64,000 bases of DNA from Strix aluco (Eukaryota > Chordata > Aves > Strigiformes > Strigidae). The stretch covers positions 38,392,180 to 38,456,179 of the forward strand of contig NC_133932.1 in the NCBI RefSeq assembly GCF_031877795.1. Reading direction: 5' to 3'. Both the position numbers and the translations under genes were made by a program. The notes beneath the pieces are model-generated. The model ran no database searches, was not told the DNA's origin, and worked only from the letters and a program-made list of their open reading frames with translations. Below are positions 1-10,800 of the stretch, in pieces (position 1 is the stretch's first letter; each line of letters opens with the position of its first letter).

Positions 1-3000
1 CCACTTTGTCAGAGAAAAAGGGATGAGGTGGGACAGAGAGGGTGTTTGTATATGTGGTCTTGAAAGACCCATGGGAGAAAGAAAACATTTTGGGGCATGG
101 AGATTTCTACAGGAGAAAGGGCCTCATGCTCTAAATGGAGAGAAGCTCACATCCTGTGAAATCTTGCTGGGGTGGAGGATCTTGCTCCAGGGAAGAAGAT
201 GTAAAATAAAGGACCTCAGCACCCAACTGGGTGACATCCTGTACCACAAAACAAAGTCTTGGGATGACTTTTGACATCAGCTCAGCCAGGCTCCACCAGT
301 GAATGCATGCCTTCAGCAGCAACTAAGGATGGTGTTTTGCTTGTTTTTTAATGGAACTTTGACAGAAAACAGCTGGATCTTCAACACGTTACATGTTCAA
401 CTGTAGCCAAAGGGATATATCATCACTCAGAAAACTAACCACACAGACAGTGATCAAAGAAGACACCCCTACCCACAGATTCTCTACCCACAGTAAAGAG
501 ATGAAGGACACTAAACATTCGCACCTATATCCCCAACACTCATTTTGGATGAGCTCTATACACAGTGCATATACTCAGTCCTTGAACAAGTCCCAGAACT
601 GTCCATGCCCTCACTTTGGCACAGGAGATGTTACTAGAGCCCTAGCAGTACCACTAGAATAGCTCTCCTGGGTGGCACATCCCTCATCCCATGGGGCAGC
701 TGGTTTGTTCGTTGCCTTTGAAGACATACTGCCCTAGCAGACACGCAACAGAGCCTAATCTTCTGGCCTCTGCTGCCACTTGATTGTTTACTATTCTGTC
801 ATTTACCAGCAACATTTCCCTGGATTAGGCCCAAAACATGAAAAAGCTGATTGCAAGACAACCACAGACAGAGAGGACCATTTCCCAATCAGGTCCAGGA
901 AGAACAAAATCTCCCCTCTTCTAAGGCTACGACATTCTGCAAATTAACCATTTGTACACTGCAGGTCCAGCTGGGTTTCTTTCAGTACCAGTGAGCAATT
1001 AGCAGTAAAGAACAATCAGTCTTCTTAAAACTGAAGTATTGATTATGCTAACAGTAGGAACACAGAAAGTAGACAAAGCAATTTTAGAACAGAAGTCTTT
1101 ATTTTGTGTCCATCTGCCCTTATAATTGCATAACAATAGCACAGGTCAGCCTGACTTCTTCAGATGCACAGCAGAGAACTGCTTCGGTCTGAGCAGTCCC
1201 CTAATAGCTTCCTCTTTTGGAAGGAGAGGATCTCTTTTTAGCCATCCAGAGTTCCTCAGCTCGGATCAGCTCCAGCACTTCCCCTGCATCTTCAGCCGCC
1301 TTCTCCATTCCTGCTTGTTTTCTCAACAGTCCTGATTTAACATCTCCGTGTATAGCAACTGTCCTTCTGACTTAGTTAATATACCTTGTCCATAACACAG
1401 AGCAGTTGCATTTTTATGATGCGCTGTATTCTGTAAATACTGGTGGAAGATTATGTTATAGAGACATATGTTAATTCACTGTCAAGCAGCTCAAAGTTTA
1501 AAGCACCACAATACCATCAAATTAAATTAATGCAGAGTTGGATCAAAGTCAAGATATACCTGCAAATTTATATGTGGACAAATGACTTTTTAAAAAGACC
1601 TTTTTACAGGGACTGATATTTAAAGGGTTTTTTTAATTATTTACTCAAGGAACACATATTTGGAATAACAAAAATACGGAAAAAAGATTCTCCAAATATT
1701 CTAGAAAAGAAGGAGTACAGACACTTAAACTTGTGTCTATTTCTAGCATTTCATTTATTTTCTGTATGTGATACACAAAGAAATAAATGCGCATATTGAC
1801 TGTAGTGGCATTCATTGCATACAGATGATTTCCCCTCTGAGGAACGTTTTGGATACATTCAGCTCTCTGGGAAGACTTTATAATGTTTTCTTTCAAAAGC
1901 AGTTGTTTACACTGCTCTTTTAAGGCCCATTCCTGCTATTGTTCATAAAGGCACTGGAACTACTCACCTGCACATGGCACAGTCTAAGCCTTATCAGATA
2001 CTTAGGTAAATAAAGGAGCAGACAAGACAAGGTAGAAAGCTCACAACACGCTATTGCATGAACACGAGCCCTGCTGTGATGATGTGATGGGAGGACAGAA
2101 AGGTTACGCATACACCATTTCATATGCATCAGCTGTCTGATGTGCATTTACTACAAGACTTATCTAGGTCTGTGGAAAACAGGACAAGAAGAACTTTTAA
2201 CAAACAGTGTAAAAAAATACAAGTTTTCTCTTGAAGACTTGAAGGCTATGCTATATTTTCTATACTTCGAAAACTATACACTTCTTTTGACTGGGATTGC
2301 TTTACCCAGAAGTATGGTAACGTATCTTAGCAACAGTGGCAAGGGGGAAGACTTACTGTACTGTAAAAGAATTAAAACAAAATGTATATAGCTGCTGACT
2401 GTTATAAATACATCCCTACCACTCCGAGGGGGTATGCAATTATACTCCTGATTACTTTCCACATTTCCTTTTTCAGAGGGGCGGGGGCATTTCTCCAGTT
2501 CTCAGCTCACCCGTGAAGAGCCCTAAGCATTTTAATTCCCCTTCAGCTTCAGTTCCAACTAGACAGGCCTTACAGCGTAACCTGTCACTATCCCAGCTAC
2601 CTTAGAAAAAGCCATTACTGTAGCACCCTGGAGATAACCTCTTTGTGTGAGCCAGGATGCCACTCCCTCAGGTGTTCAGCTGCCATCAGCCTAGAGCAGC
2701 ATTTTCCAGCTCTGCCTAGAGCAGGTGAGACTAGACACACCAGGACTGCAATATTTCACATTCCTACCTGTCAGGCAAATAGAAAGCTTCATGCAGTGAG
2801 GGAAGTTTGCACAATTTCACCTTTTACTAAGATGTGTAGTTTCCCACAAGTAAAATAACCTCCTGAGCACAAGCTTCATCTATGCCCTCTACCCAAGTCC
2901 TCAGCCAGGCCTTGCAGGCTTCCCACCTTTGGCAAAGTGAGGGTAAGCACCCTACAGCGCTTTCCTCTTCCTGCAGAGAGCTCTGTGGGCAGCAGGGACA

Positions 3001-3889
3001 GGGACCATGACCAGGTCCTGCTGTGGATGCGGGGAAAAGCTCTCAACTGCACCCAAGGCACCAAACTGATCTAAAGGAGGAGCTACGAAGTGAGAGCAAG
3101 GACTCCAGATTTTAAGTGACAGAGAGCCAGAGTACTGAAAACATCAGTGAAAAAAAGTGAAAACACCTTTTTTCCTTCAGCAAGGGCAGGTGGGCTCCAA
3201 TTTTCTTTTTAAGGCTTATCCTCTGCAGGCAACCGGCAACAGCTATGAGTAACAGCCTCACCTGAGTTCCCTTCCAGCAAACAGTTTGCTCAGCCTTCCT
3301 GGGAATGAACACTACTGGTGTCTAACTCCTAGTGAAACTTCATTTAATACCTGTGAAACACTTGGAAATCTTGCGGTTGCTTATTCCTTCCCAAGGAATG
3401 GAGGGAGGGAGCCCTTTCTGTTTACGATGGCAGGGGAGGGATCTCAGTCCACGCAGCTTGAAGCAGATTTACACGCAAGGACAGACCAGGTGGTCGCCCA
3501 GGAGAGCAAATTGGTCAGGGGATACTGACAGTATGCATGACTTAGGCTGGGTATTTTTTAACTTTATCTAGTACAGAGAATGGGGGCAAAGGGTCAGAAA
3601 CAAACACAAAGGGACTCTGCCTAGACTTGCCCAGTGTTATTTTTCAAGGCTTTTGGACTACCTGCTCCAAATAATGATCGATCTGGCACTGTCATTACTC
3701 CAGAGGTGTGGAGACTAATTCCGTCCTAAGCATTCCCATCTTTCAAAAGGCCGCACTTGACTGCTGTTATTAATTCCGTGCATGATGAAGACATTTAAAG
3801 CCTTGCAGACTTTCTCACAAGCAGACGTCTTTCATGCCTCGCTCTTATTAGTACAGCAGATGAACTTGCACACACACACACGCCTGCTC
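1..3889. other. 5' flank of BACE2, no recognised gene
   Basis: This stretch has ordinary non-coding composition. Short open frames occur on both strands (the longest is about 89 codons, at 393-662), but none has a recognisable protein motif, a convincing splice context or any similarity I can name. No CR1 3' end, tRNA gene or simple repeat of note was seen. It lies upstream of the BACE2 CpG island and may hold distal regulatory elements, but nothing specific can be supported by reading. Confidence 0.6.
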
Positions 3890-4279
3890 CTCACACCAGA
3901 CACCGCCACTGCGAGACGCGGCTACTGTCACCCGCGCCACCACCACGGACACGCGTGCGGGAGACGCACCCGCATCCCCACCTCCTTCTCCACCCCTGCC
4001 CGGCCACAGTCTCTGCTCCCACGGGGTCCTGAGACGGCCGGAGCCCCGCTCGCCCCCCGGCGCTGCGGGTCGAGCCGCCGCCACACCGGGGAGGGGGGGG
4101 GGGGGGGATGGGGGGACGACACGGAGCCCCCCTCGCCCGCCCCACCGCTCTCCCTTTCAAGGCTTTCGGAAACTTTTCTCCCCAGCGCGCCGCCACGCTC
4201 CCTCGGCGGGGCTCCGGGCTGGGCCGGGCCGAGCCGGGAAGTTTCTCCCACGGGCTCCGGGCCGGAGCAACTTTCCCGC

Positions 4280-4519
4280 ATGGTCCCGGAGCGGCCGGAG
4301 CCCCCCTTGCCCGGGGGCCGTGCCGGAGAAACGCGAGGAGGAGCTCGGTTCGGGGGAGGGGGAGATGAAGCCGGGGCGTGGGGAAGCCGCTCCCTTCTTC
4401 CTCCTCCTCCTCCTCCCCCTCCTCCTCCTCCTCCTCCTCCTCTCCCCTCCTCCCCTCCCCAGCTGCTCCAGCCTGGCAGCCAGGCGGCCGCTGCCTCCGT
4501 CCGGAGCCGTTGCCGTTAG
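4280..4519 (+). other. Candidate upstream ORF 1 in BACE2 leader (79 codons)
   Basis: An ATG at 4280 opens 79 codons in the same frame as BACE2 and stops at the TAG at 4517-4519, leaving 24 bases before the BACE2 ATG. The peptide is Pro/Gly/Arg-rich, with a proline run encoded by the CCT repeat. It matters only if transcription begins upstream of 4280, which is not known. If so, it would be translated before BACE2 and reinitiation would be needed. The related gene BACE1 is known to have a GC-rich leader with upstream ORFs that dampen translation. Extension of that idea to this gene is inference. Confidence 0.35.
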
Positions 4520-4778
4520 GAAGCACCCCCGGCCCCCACCGGGATGGGGACGCCGCTGGCGGCTCCCGGCCTCCTGCTCCTCCTGGCCGGCACGGCGGGG
4601 CTCAGCCGGGCTTTCTTCTCGCTCCCACTCCGCGTGTCCCACCCGGCCGCCCCCGGCGGGTCGCCGCCCGCCCCAGTGGTGGTGCGGCCGGGCAGCGGCA
4701 GCCGGCAGCAGGAGCCCCTCGGTGGCGCGGACGGCTTGGCCTTGGCCTCGGATCCCGGGGGCACCCTCAACTTTTTAG
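4365..4778 (+). other. Candidate upstream ORF 2 overlapping the BACE2 start out of frame
   Basis: An ATG at 4365, with a G at -3, opens 137 codons ending at the TAG at 4776-4778. It runs across the BACE2 ATG in a different frame and overlaps the coding sequence by 235 bases. Near its start the CTC repeat is read as FFLLLLLP followed by a longer leucine run, which looks like a hydrophobic signal segment. This is probably a repeat artefact rather than a selected protein. If the leader includes 4365, ribosomes starting here would bypass the BACE2 start. Confidence 0.3.
4390..4460 (+). repeat. 71-base polypyrimidine (CTC/CCT)n tract
   Basis: Every base from 4390 to 4460 is C or T, mostly repeats of CTC, ending about 85 bases before the BACE2 ATG. 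Such homopurine-homopyrimidine mirror tracts can form triplex DNA and are length-unstable. In the + strand frames it reads as poly-Leu, poly-Pro or poly-Ser. It probably lies in the promoter or 5' UTR. Confidence 0.9.
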
Positions 4779-4855
4779 CCATGGTGGAGAATCTTCAGGG
4801 GGACTCCGGCCGCGGCTACTACCTGGAGATGCTGATCGGGACCCCGCCGCAGGCG
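4544..4855 (+). CDS. BACE2: BACE2 coding exon 1 (residues 1-104)
   Basis: The exon has 104 complete codons and ends in phase 0 at GCG before the donor GTACGA. The ATG context is GGGATGG (G at -3 and +4), and an in-frame TAG lies at 4517-4519, so translation cannot start further upstream in this frame. It encodes the signal peptide (hydrophobic LLLLLAGTAG core), the prosegment with LPLRV, a variable Gly/Pro-rich linker, and the start of the mature enzyme with NLQGDSGRGYYLEMLIGTPP. The last segment is near-identical across vertebrate BACE2. Composition is extremely GC-rich, as expected inside a CpG island, and the linker is poorly conserved against human. Confidence 0.95.
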
Positions 4856-7800
4856 GTACGAGGGGGCTGCGGGCTTCGGGGGGTGGGGGAAACTTCGGGG
4901 GGGGCGGGAGTCTGCCGCCGCCCCCCAGCCCAAACGCAACTTTCTCTCAGTGCTATGTGCTGGCGCCTCCCCCCCCCCCCCCCCCCCCCCCCGCCGAAAG
5001 ACTCTGCCGGGAGCGGCGGCAGCAGCAGCGAGTTTCTGCGGGTCGGGCGGGAGGCGCGTCCCCCCGGCCCAAACCCACACACCCCCCACACACACACCCC
5101 GCCAGTCCGCCCGGAGCCCCGGCGGCGTCGCCGGGCAGCGGCTGCCTGCGCCGGCAGCGCCTGCGGGAGCCTGCCCTGCGCTGCCCTGCCACGGCCCGGT
5201 GGCTGCCCGGGAAACCCTGCGGGGCCGGTGCCCGGATTCAGGCTGTTTCGTCAGCGAGTGGTTCCGTCAGCCGAAATGACTGGGTTTTAAAGTCAGAGGG
5301 TGCTTTTTTGTTCTTTTAATATTTTTTTAAGCTGCTTTGCATTGTGATTGGGCGCTTTGATAGATCTTCCCGATGCCCCCGGGAGAATCACTCGAAATCT
5401 TCCTGTTAAACTAAGTGATGGCTAGGCAAAACCAGTCCCTTCTTTCGGGAATTCGTGTCTTAGTCATTAATAACACAAAGAGAGTGTGTGTTTTGAATAT
5501 TGTTTCCCTCAATCTCCCCCATCTGCCTTCACCAGCATTGCTGAAGTTTTTTTGCAATGTAGTTGCTCTTTCATCTGTGTCATGAGATCCCAGGAGGAGC
5601 GGTGCTGGGCTGCTGGTGGGGATGACTAGTCAGCTGAGTGGGGATTAATTTCCTGAAAGCCCTGGGGGCTTTCCCTCAGAACTTCGTGTTTGCTTCGGGA
5701 GTTTAGGTCCTTACCTTCCCAGAGTACACAAAAAAATCCTTATTCTTCTGCTCTAGCTCCTCTACGTAATAAAAAGCCAATGAATGCCAAAATGCCTAGC
5801 CATCAGGGAGTGTTCAGCCCTTGTTACATTTTTGGACTTTTGTGAGCTCTTTCTTTTTTACACTTTGAACGTAAGAGGATTGGCCACATCGTCACTCTAA
5901 TTGACACGTGTAAAGGTAGATTCAGTGTGTGTATTGAGAAAGGGTGGCGTTGTTTTATGATCAATAAATGGAGGTTTTTTTTTAAAAAAAAGTTATCTAG
6001 GTCTGATATATCAAGGTGTGGCCCAATAGCCACAAGAGGCCATGAAATAATTTTTCCTTCGTGTTGTGTGCTGCATATTTGACTACTTCTATTAGTGTGG
6101 CGTTGTGTGTGCTTCATTACTCCAGGGAACATTCAATATTGGTTTCTGCCAGAATCATGATACCAGATTTGATTGGACTAATAATCCAATTCAGTATGTC
6201 TTAAATGAAAAAAATAATTTTAGGTAGAAAAAGTGACTATCAAGCATATCATCTCCTTACATGTCTAGGGGGATTCTGAAATTGGAAGAAATGGAGAAGG
6301 AAAAATATGACAGGCTTTTCATAATGTGGCTGGAGGTCTAAGAGGGAGAAATGTGCAGCCCTCGGTGCACCTGGAGGCTTCACTTACGCCTAACAGCTAG
6401 TATTACTTGTATTACAAGTGATGTAAGGTTTCAGATAAACTTGCCTCAGTGATTTTTTTTTTTCCATCTGAAAAAAAGCTCTGAATCTGGTTGCAAAGCT
6501 TTTACTATTTTGAACTAGTTCTGAGTTCTTGCAAAGTTAATTATTTAAAAAACCGCCACTGGTGTTTAGCACATGTGAAGTTTTATTCACGAGTAGGCCC
6601 ACTGAGGTTGTAAGTAAGGTTATAAATTTGCTTGTGTTTCCAAAATCAGATCTTGGTGTGTAGTGACTCAGTAGAGTGCAGTTAAAATTTATTCTTTACT
6701 TTTGATGGAGATGAATTTGTTATCTCATTCCCTGCCTGAAACTGGAAGACTTAAAGATCACAAATGTACTTGTTTTTCTTCTTTGCAATGAATAGTATAA
6801 AGCTGCAAAGCCGCTACAGGCTAGCGCTGCTTGAATCCTTCACAATGCTGATACTAAAAGCAAGTGTCTTGATACTGCCAAGTGTTGGGATTGTGTTAAG
6901 CTCCTTGGGCAAGTAGTTGCTGGAGTCAGAGTGGGCCATGATCAGGTAGAAAAGGAGAGATGTCTTTTATTGATTTAAATGCTCCTCCCTATCTGACTTT
7001 GCCTCAAGTTAGAAGCTGCAGTGTGAAGCGATGCTTGGACACCTTCCTTTACTCTTGTACCCCTCTGGCAGGGGACCCTCACCCAAGCTAACTCCCTTCC
7101 TCACCCAGGCCTCTTGCAGGACTGCCAAGCCCGCACAGGGGGTAATGCTGCCCTGACACTTTGCTAAGGAGGAAGAAGGATACTGGCAATGAAGAAGAGC
7201 TGCAGAGCAGCATGGCTTCGTTTCCGTGCTGTCGGAGCAAAATGGTGGACGGCAGAGCTGCTACTCCAGATGGTGTCACAGAGAGGGGATGGGTAAATGC
7301 AAACAAGGCCGCAGTGGACCAAGACCAAAGAGCAGCCTGTGAGAAGAGGCACAAGACTTAATGTCATGGTTACAATAGTGTTGGTGCCTGGTAACTTTGA
7401 AAGTGTGTGCGCGCTAAGTGTTGAAAGCTACTGTGCCAGTATGGGGAATAAGCATTTGTGAAAGACTTCAGCGCTACTGAGCTTGCTTTACTGCTCAATT
7501 GCATTTTTAGAAATTTTCCTTTTTTAATTTCCGTTCTTGGAAGGAAGCTACTACGAAAGAAATTTTTTTTCAGGTCATTTAAGGCATACTGTTTGGCTTT
7601 TGTTCCAATTCTGATTTGTCATATAGGAGATAAACACAGCACAGAACTGAGTTTCACAAAGGCAGTTCTGAAATACTTGTTCTGACGATATAAAAATAGA
7701 GCAGCTGTGTGAAGTCAAATTTATTTTATTTTCAAGAGAGGAGACTTCAGTGCAGTCAATCCAGTTTTGCAAAGTGTTTTCAGCCAAAGTGTTGCTGATC

Positions 7801-10800
7801 ATTTACAGTTTTATAATACAGTATCCTTCCAAATTGTATCAGATCTACAGACTAGCTATCAGGTCGGTGTCAGCTGTCCTTACTCACATTAACTCTCATT
7901 TATTCACATGCATATCTACATAAGAATTATCTGAAAGGTGAAAAAGAAGGTCTATTGTATTGAAGAGTGTGATATATTTATCTCTTATTTCATGGTTGTA
8001 TTATTATGTGTCCTACTTCTGATGGATTATGTGCTTTACACCTGTTGGTATAGGTGCACTTCTTCCGATTCCAGATTTAAATAAGAGGTGGCAAGAGCCC
8101 AATATGAATTGTGTGCACTGTTCTTACTTCTTATTTCTTTAAATAATCTGATAGAATTCCTTTGCTCTGTCTTTTATTATTTTGCCTGTCCTGAGATTAT
8201 AAGTACTGTGAGGAATTGAATCAAAGATCATTTAGGTTTTTTCACTATCTTCACTGCAGTTCTTTTCATATTAATTTTGCTTCTCCTGTGAGCTTTTGAC
8301 CAGTAGAAAAGTAAACTCTTAAAGTACCCCATGTTCTTCACAGCTTTCTTGAAGTTCATCTGGACTCGCATTAAATATTTGCAAAGAAAGTACTGTTGCC
8401 TCATCTTGCCTCTTGTGCTAGTCTTCACTGTATGAGGTAGCAGTAGTCCTGCTTGTCCAAATTGTGTTTTTACTGAGACCAGGTAAAAGTTATTCCTGCA
8501 ACTTGGTTGCAAAGCAAGGCCAGGCTTCCTGGGAGCTGAGCTGTGGTCTGATTAGCAGGTATTGAAACCACAATAGGATCTGACTTGCGCTCTGAATGCC
8601 ACGGCTCCTTTATGAAATTTCAGTGTCAATTTTTCATTCTGTGCATGAAGAGGTTTTGTCTATTGTTTTTCCCAATGGCAGTTTGTTCTGTGCAGGGGGT
8701 GAGCAAAACCGTGTCCTGTAAACTTGCTCTGGAGTTTTAAGGTCAGTGTGCATGTTGGGTCTAACGGCCTTCACTGTGAAACACAAACTCCAATTTTCAT
8801 TTAATTGGTGGGAGGTTTTCTTTCTTTCAATTTCTTCCAGCTATTAAAGAAGGGTATATATTAAACACTTCAAGTGTGTTATGGACTCTTGTAATTTATA
8901 GCTTGGTATTTTGAAGGTGATGAACACACACATTAGCAAGTTCTGAACAGGCAGCCATTCTTCCTTGATTGTTGATAACTCTTATTTCCTGAGTGTTGGA
9001 AGGAAGGGAAGATTGTGAGGAAAGATTCAACTGCTCTTGTAATTTCGTCACTTCACTAGTCTTGCTATATTGGCTGATAAGGGCCTGATTTCTGGAGCTG
9101 TGCTAGTCCGTAAGAAGCTAAATTCTGTTTTCTTAATTTTGCTGAAAGGGGGTTTACCATCTTTCTAGATACAAGAAGTTTTGAAAACGTTATCCTTCCA
9201 GGTTGAAATACAAGAAAGCAAGCTCCAACTCAAGGCTCTCTCTATTTCCTTTTTTTTTTTTTTTTAAATAATAAATATGTGGGTCTTTTGTGTTTATTTT
9301 TGAGCTCTTCAAGAAAGCTGAAAAAAAGGACTGGTTGAGGAGCAAAAACCAGTGCTGTGGTATATTGGAATATTTTGAGGTGTCAGCATCAAAATCCCTC
9401 CAGATCTTCTAATGGAAGTACTATTGAAATGCAAATGTTAAATGATGAGTTGGGTAGATTTTAGTTGTTGTTGGATGCCTGCAAAATAAAAAGGGCAAGG
9501 ACCTGAAAGAGATAAGACAGGATTAGTATAGTAATGTACCGTGATGCAGTGGACTGTAATGTATTTTTGACCAAAGACAATGCAAACATACCAGGTTTGG
9601 GTTGACAGAAAGGTCTCTGTCTTTACAAATGAGCATTCTGGCACCTCCTTCTATACAAAATTAGCCCTCACAAAAGGGAATAGATGGAGGTAGTGGAGCC
9701 TGTACTGTAAAAATAACCCAAACCATGAGTATTAATTACAATGCAGTTGCCCTGAGTACAGCACAGAGTTTTGTATCAAGGCTTTGTCTTGCTGTGCTTA
9801 CAAGTGGGCTGCAGTGGCCTGCGCTATGTGCAGAGTGACAGTGAGTGGAAGAGGCTCAATCATGGCTTTTCCTCAGGATGTGCTCCTCTCCCAGGTCTGA
9901 TGGATTAGAGACCTACTAACTGCTCCTTTAATGGCACTTTCTCTCCTTCAGAGAAGTGGTGGAAGCTTTGTTATCCAGGGTTGCTGAACACAGCAGTCAT
10001 GCATTCAGATCCTGGTGAGTCAGGACAAAGGATCTGTTGTGAGGAACAGGGGTGGTGGCAATAGATGTCAGGTTCACACTTTTTACTGCTCCTCACATTT
10101 AATTACTCTTCCCAAATTTAACTGATGCTTTTGCCTTGATGGGGAAAGTAGAGTGTGAGCAAATGACTGTTTTGCCTATTATTAAGGAGTAAATTAGTTG
10201 GAATTTGGAGTAGAAATGAGATGGAAAACAAGCCAGTGGACAAAATGAAGCCCATGTGGAGTTCCTGTATGTTTGGGATTATTAAGGAAGGAGTCTTTTT
10301 TTTTTTTTTTTTTCTTGGGGTTTTCCTTTTTGTTTCCCCTCCTCTAACCAGAGGGCTGTGACCTCTAGGGATAGTATCTGGCAAGAGAGATTTAAAAACT
10401 ACTACACCCTGCAGGGGTCTTTATTTTTGTGAAGGGCACTTACAACTTTGAGTCTGTGAGGACACATTAGCTATTACATTGCCTCCACGTTTTAATATTT
10501 TTGAAAATTTGTCACTTGCTGTAGGTCAGTCAAGTCTGACCTGAAATGTTAATCTGGTCATTGTCAAGTGTACCTACATTTGAAAAAGAAAGCTTATACA
10601 ATAGCATACCCCTGCACATGTGCATCTGCGGTATAAATCAGACATAGCTCTCTCCCTTTTCTTACTGGCTGGAAAATCATGTAATCATAATTTGTGTAAA
10701 TAAGTGAAGGAACTTGTTGCTCTTATTTCTGCTCAGATTAGGACTTGAGATCAGATCTTCAAAGTCAAAGAGGCAGCGTTCAGCTGCGCCAGAAAAAGGA

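Larger units (their letters stand above)
3890..5290 (+). promoter_or_regulatory. BACE2: CpG island with BACE2 promoter and first exon
   Basis: The sequence changes abruptly from AT-rich to very GC-rich at about 3.9 kb and stays CpG-dense until about 5.28 kb, then reverts to AT-rich intron. The island brackets the BACE2 start codon at 4544. No TATA box stands out, and GC-box-like CCGCCC/CGCCCGCCCC strings occur (for example near 4133-4144), so a dispersed TATA-less promoter is the likely arrangement. The transcription start cannot be placed from sequence alone. Within the island are a G15 run (4093-4107), a 71-base pyrimidine tract (4390-4460) and a C24 run (4969-4992). Long open frames on both strands here are by-products of GC richness. 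Confidence 0.8.

Noticed and set aside
3782-4519. 245-codon open frame upstream of BACE2
   Set aside because: It is low-complexity Pro/Arg/Gly and lies across the promoter. Only its last 79 codons are considered, as a possible upstream ORF.
3891-4642. Long antisense frames with poly-Glu in the CpG island
   Set aside because: The acidic run is just the reverse complement of the CTC tract. No domain or splice support was seen.
4544-5290. BACE2 exon 1 continued as a 248-codon single-exon protein
   Set aside because: Homology stops exactly at 4855 before a GT donor. Residues after that are low-complexity intron sequence.
4378-5319. 313-codon open frame across the CpG island
   Set aside because: It starts at GTG, is out of frame with BACE2 exon 1, reads through the splice donor into intron 1, and encodes low-complexity Ser/Pro/Gly. 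It reflects GC richness and few stops.
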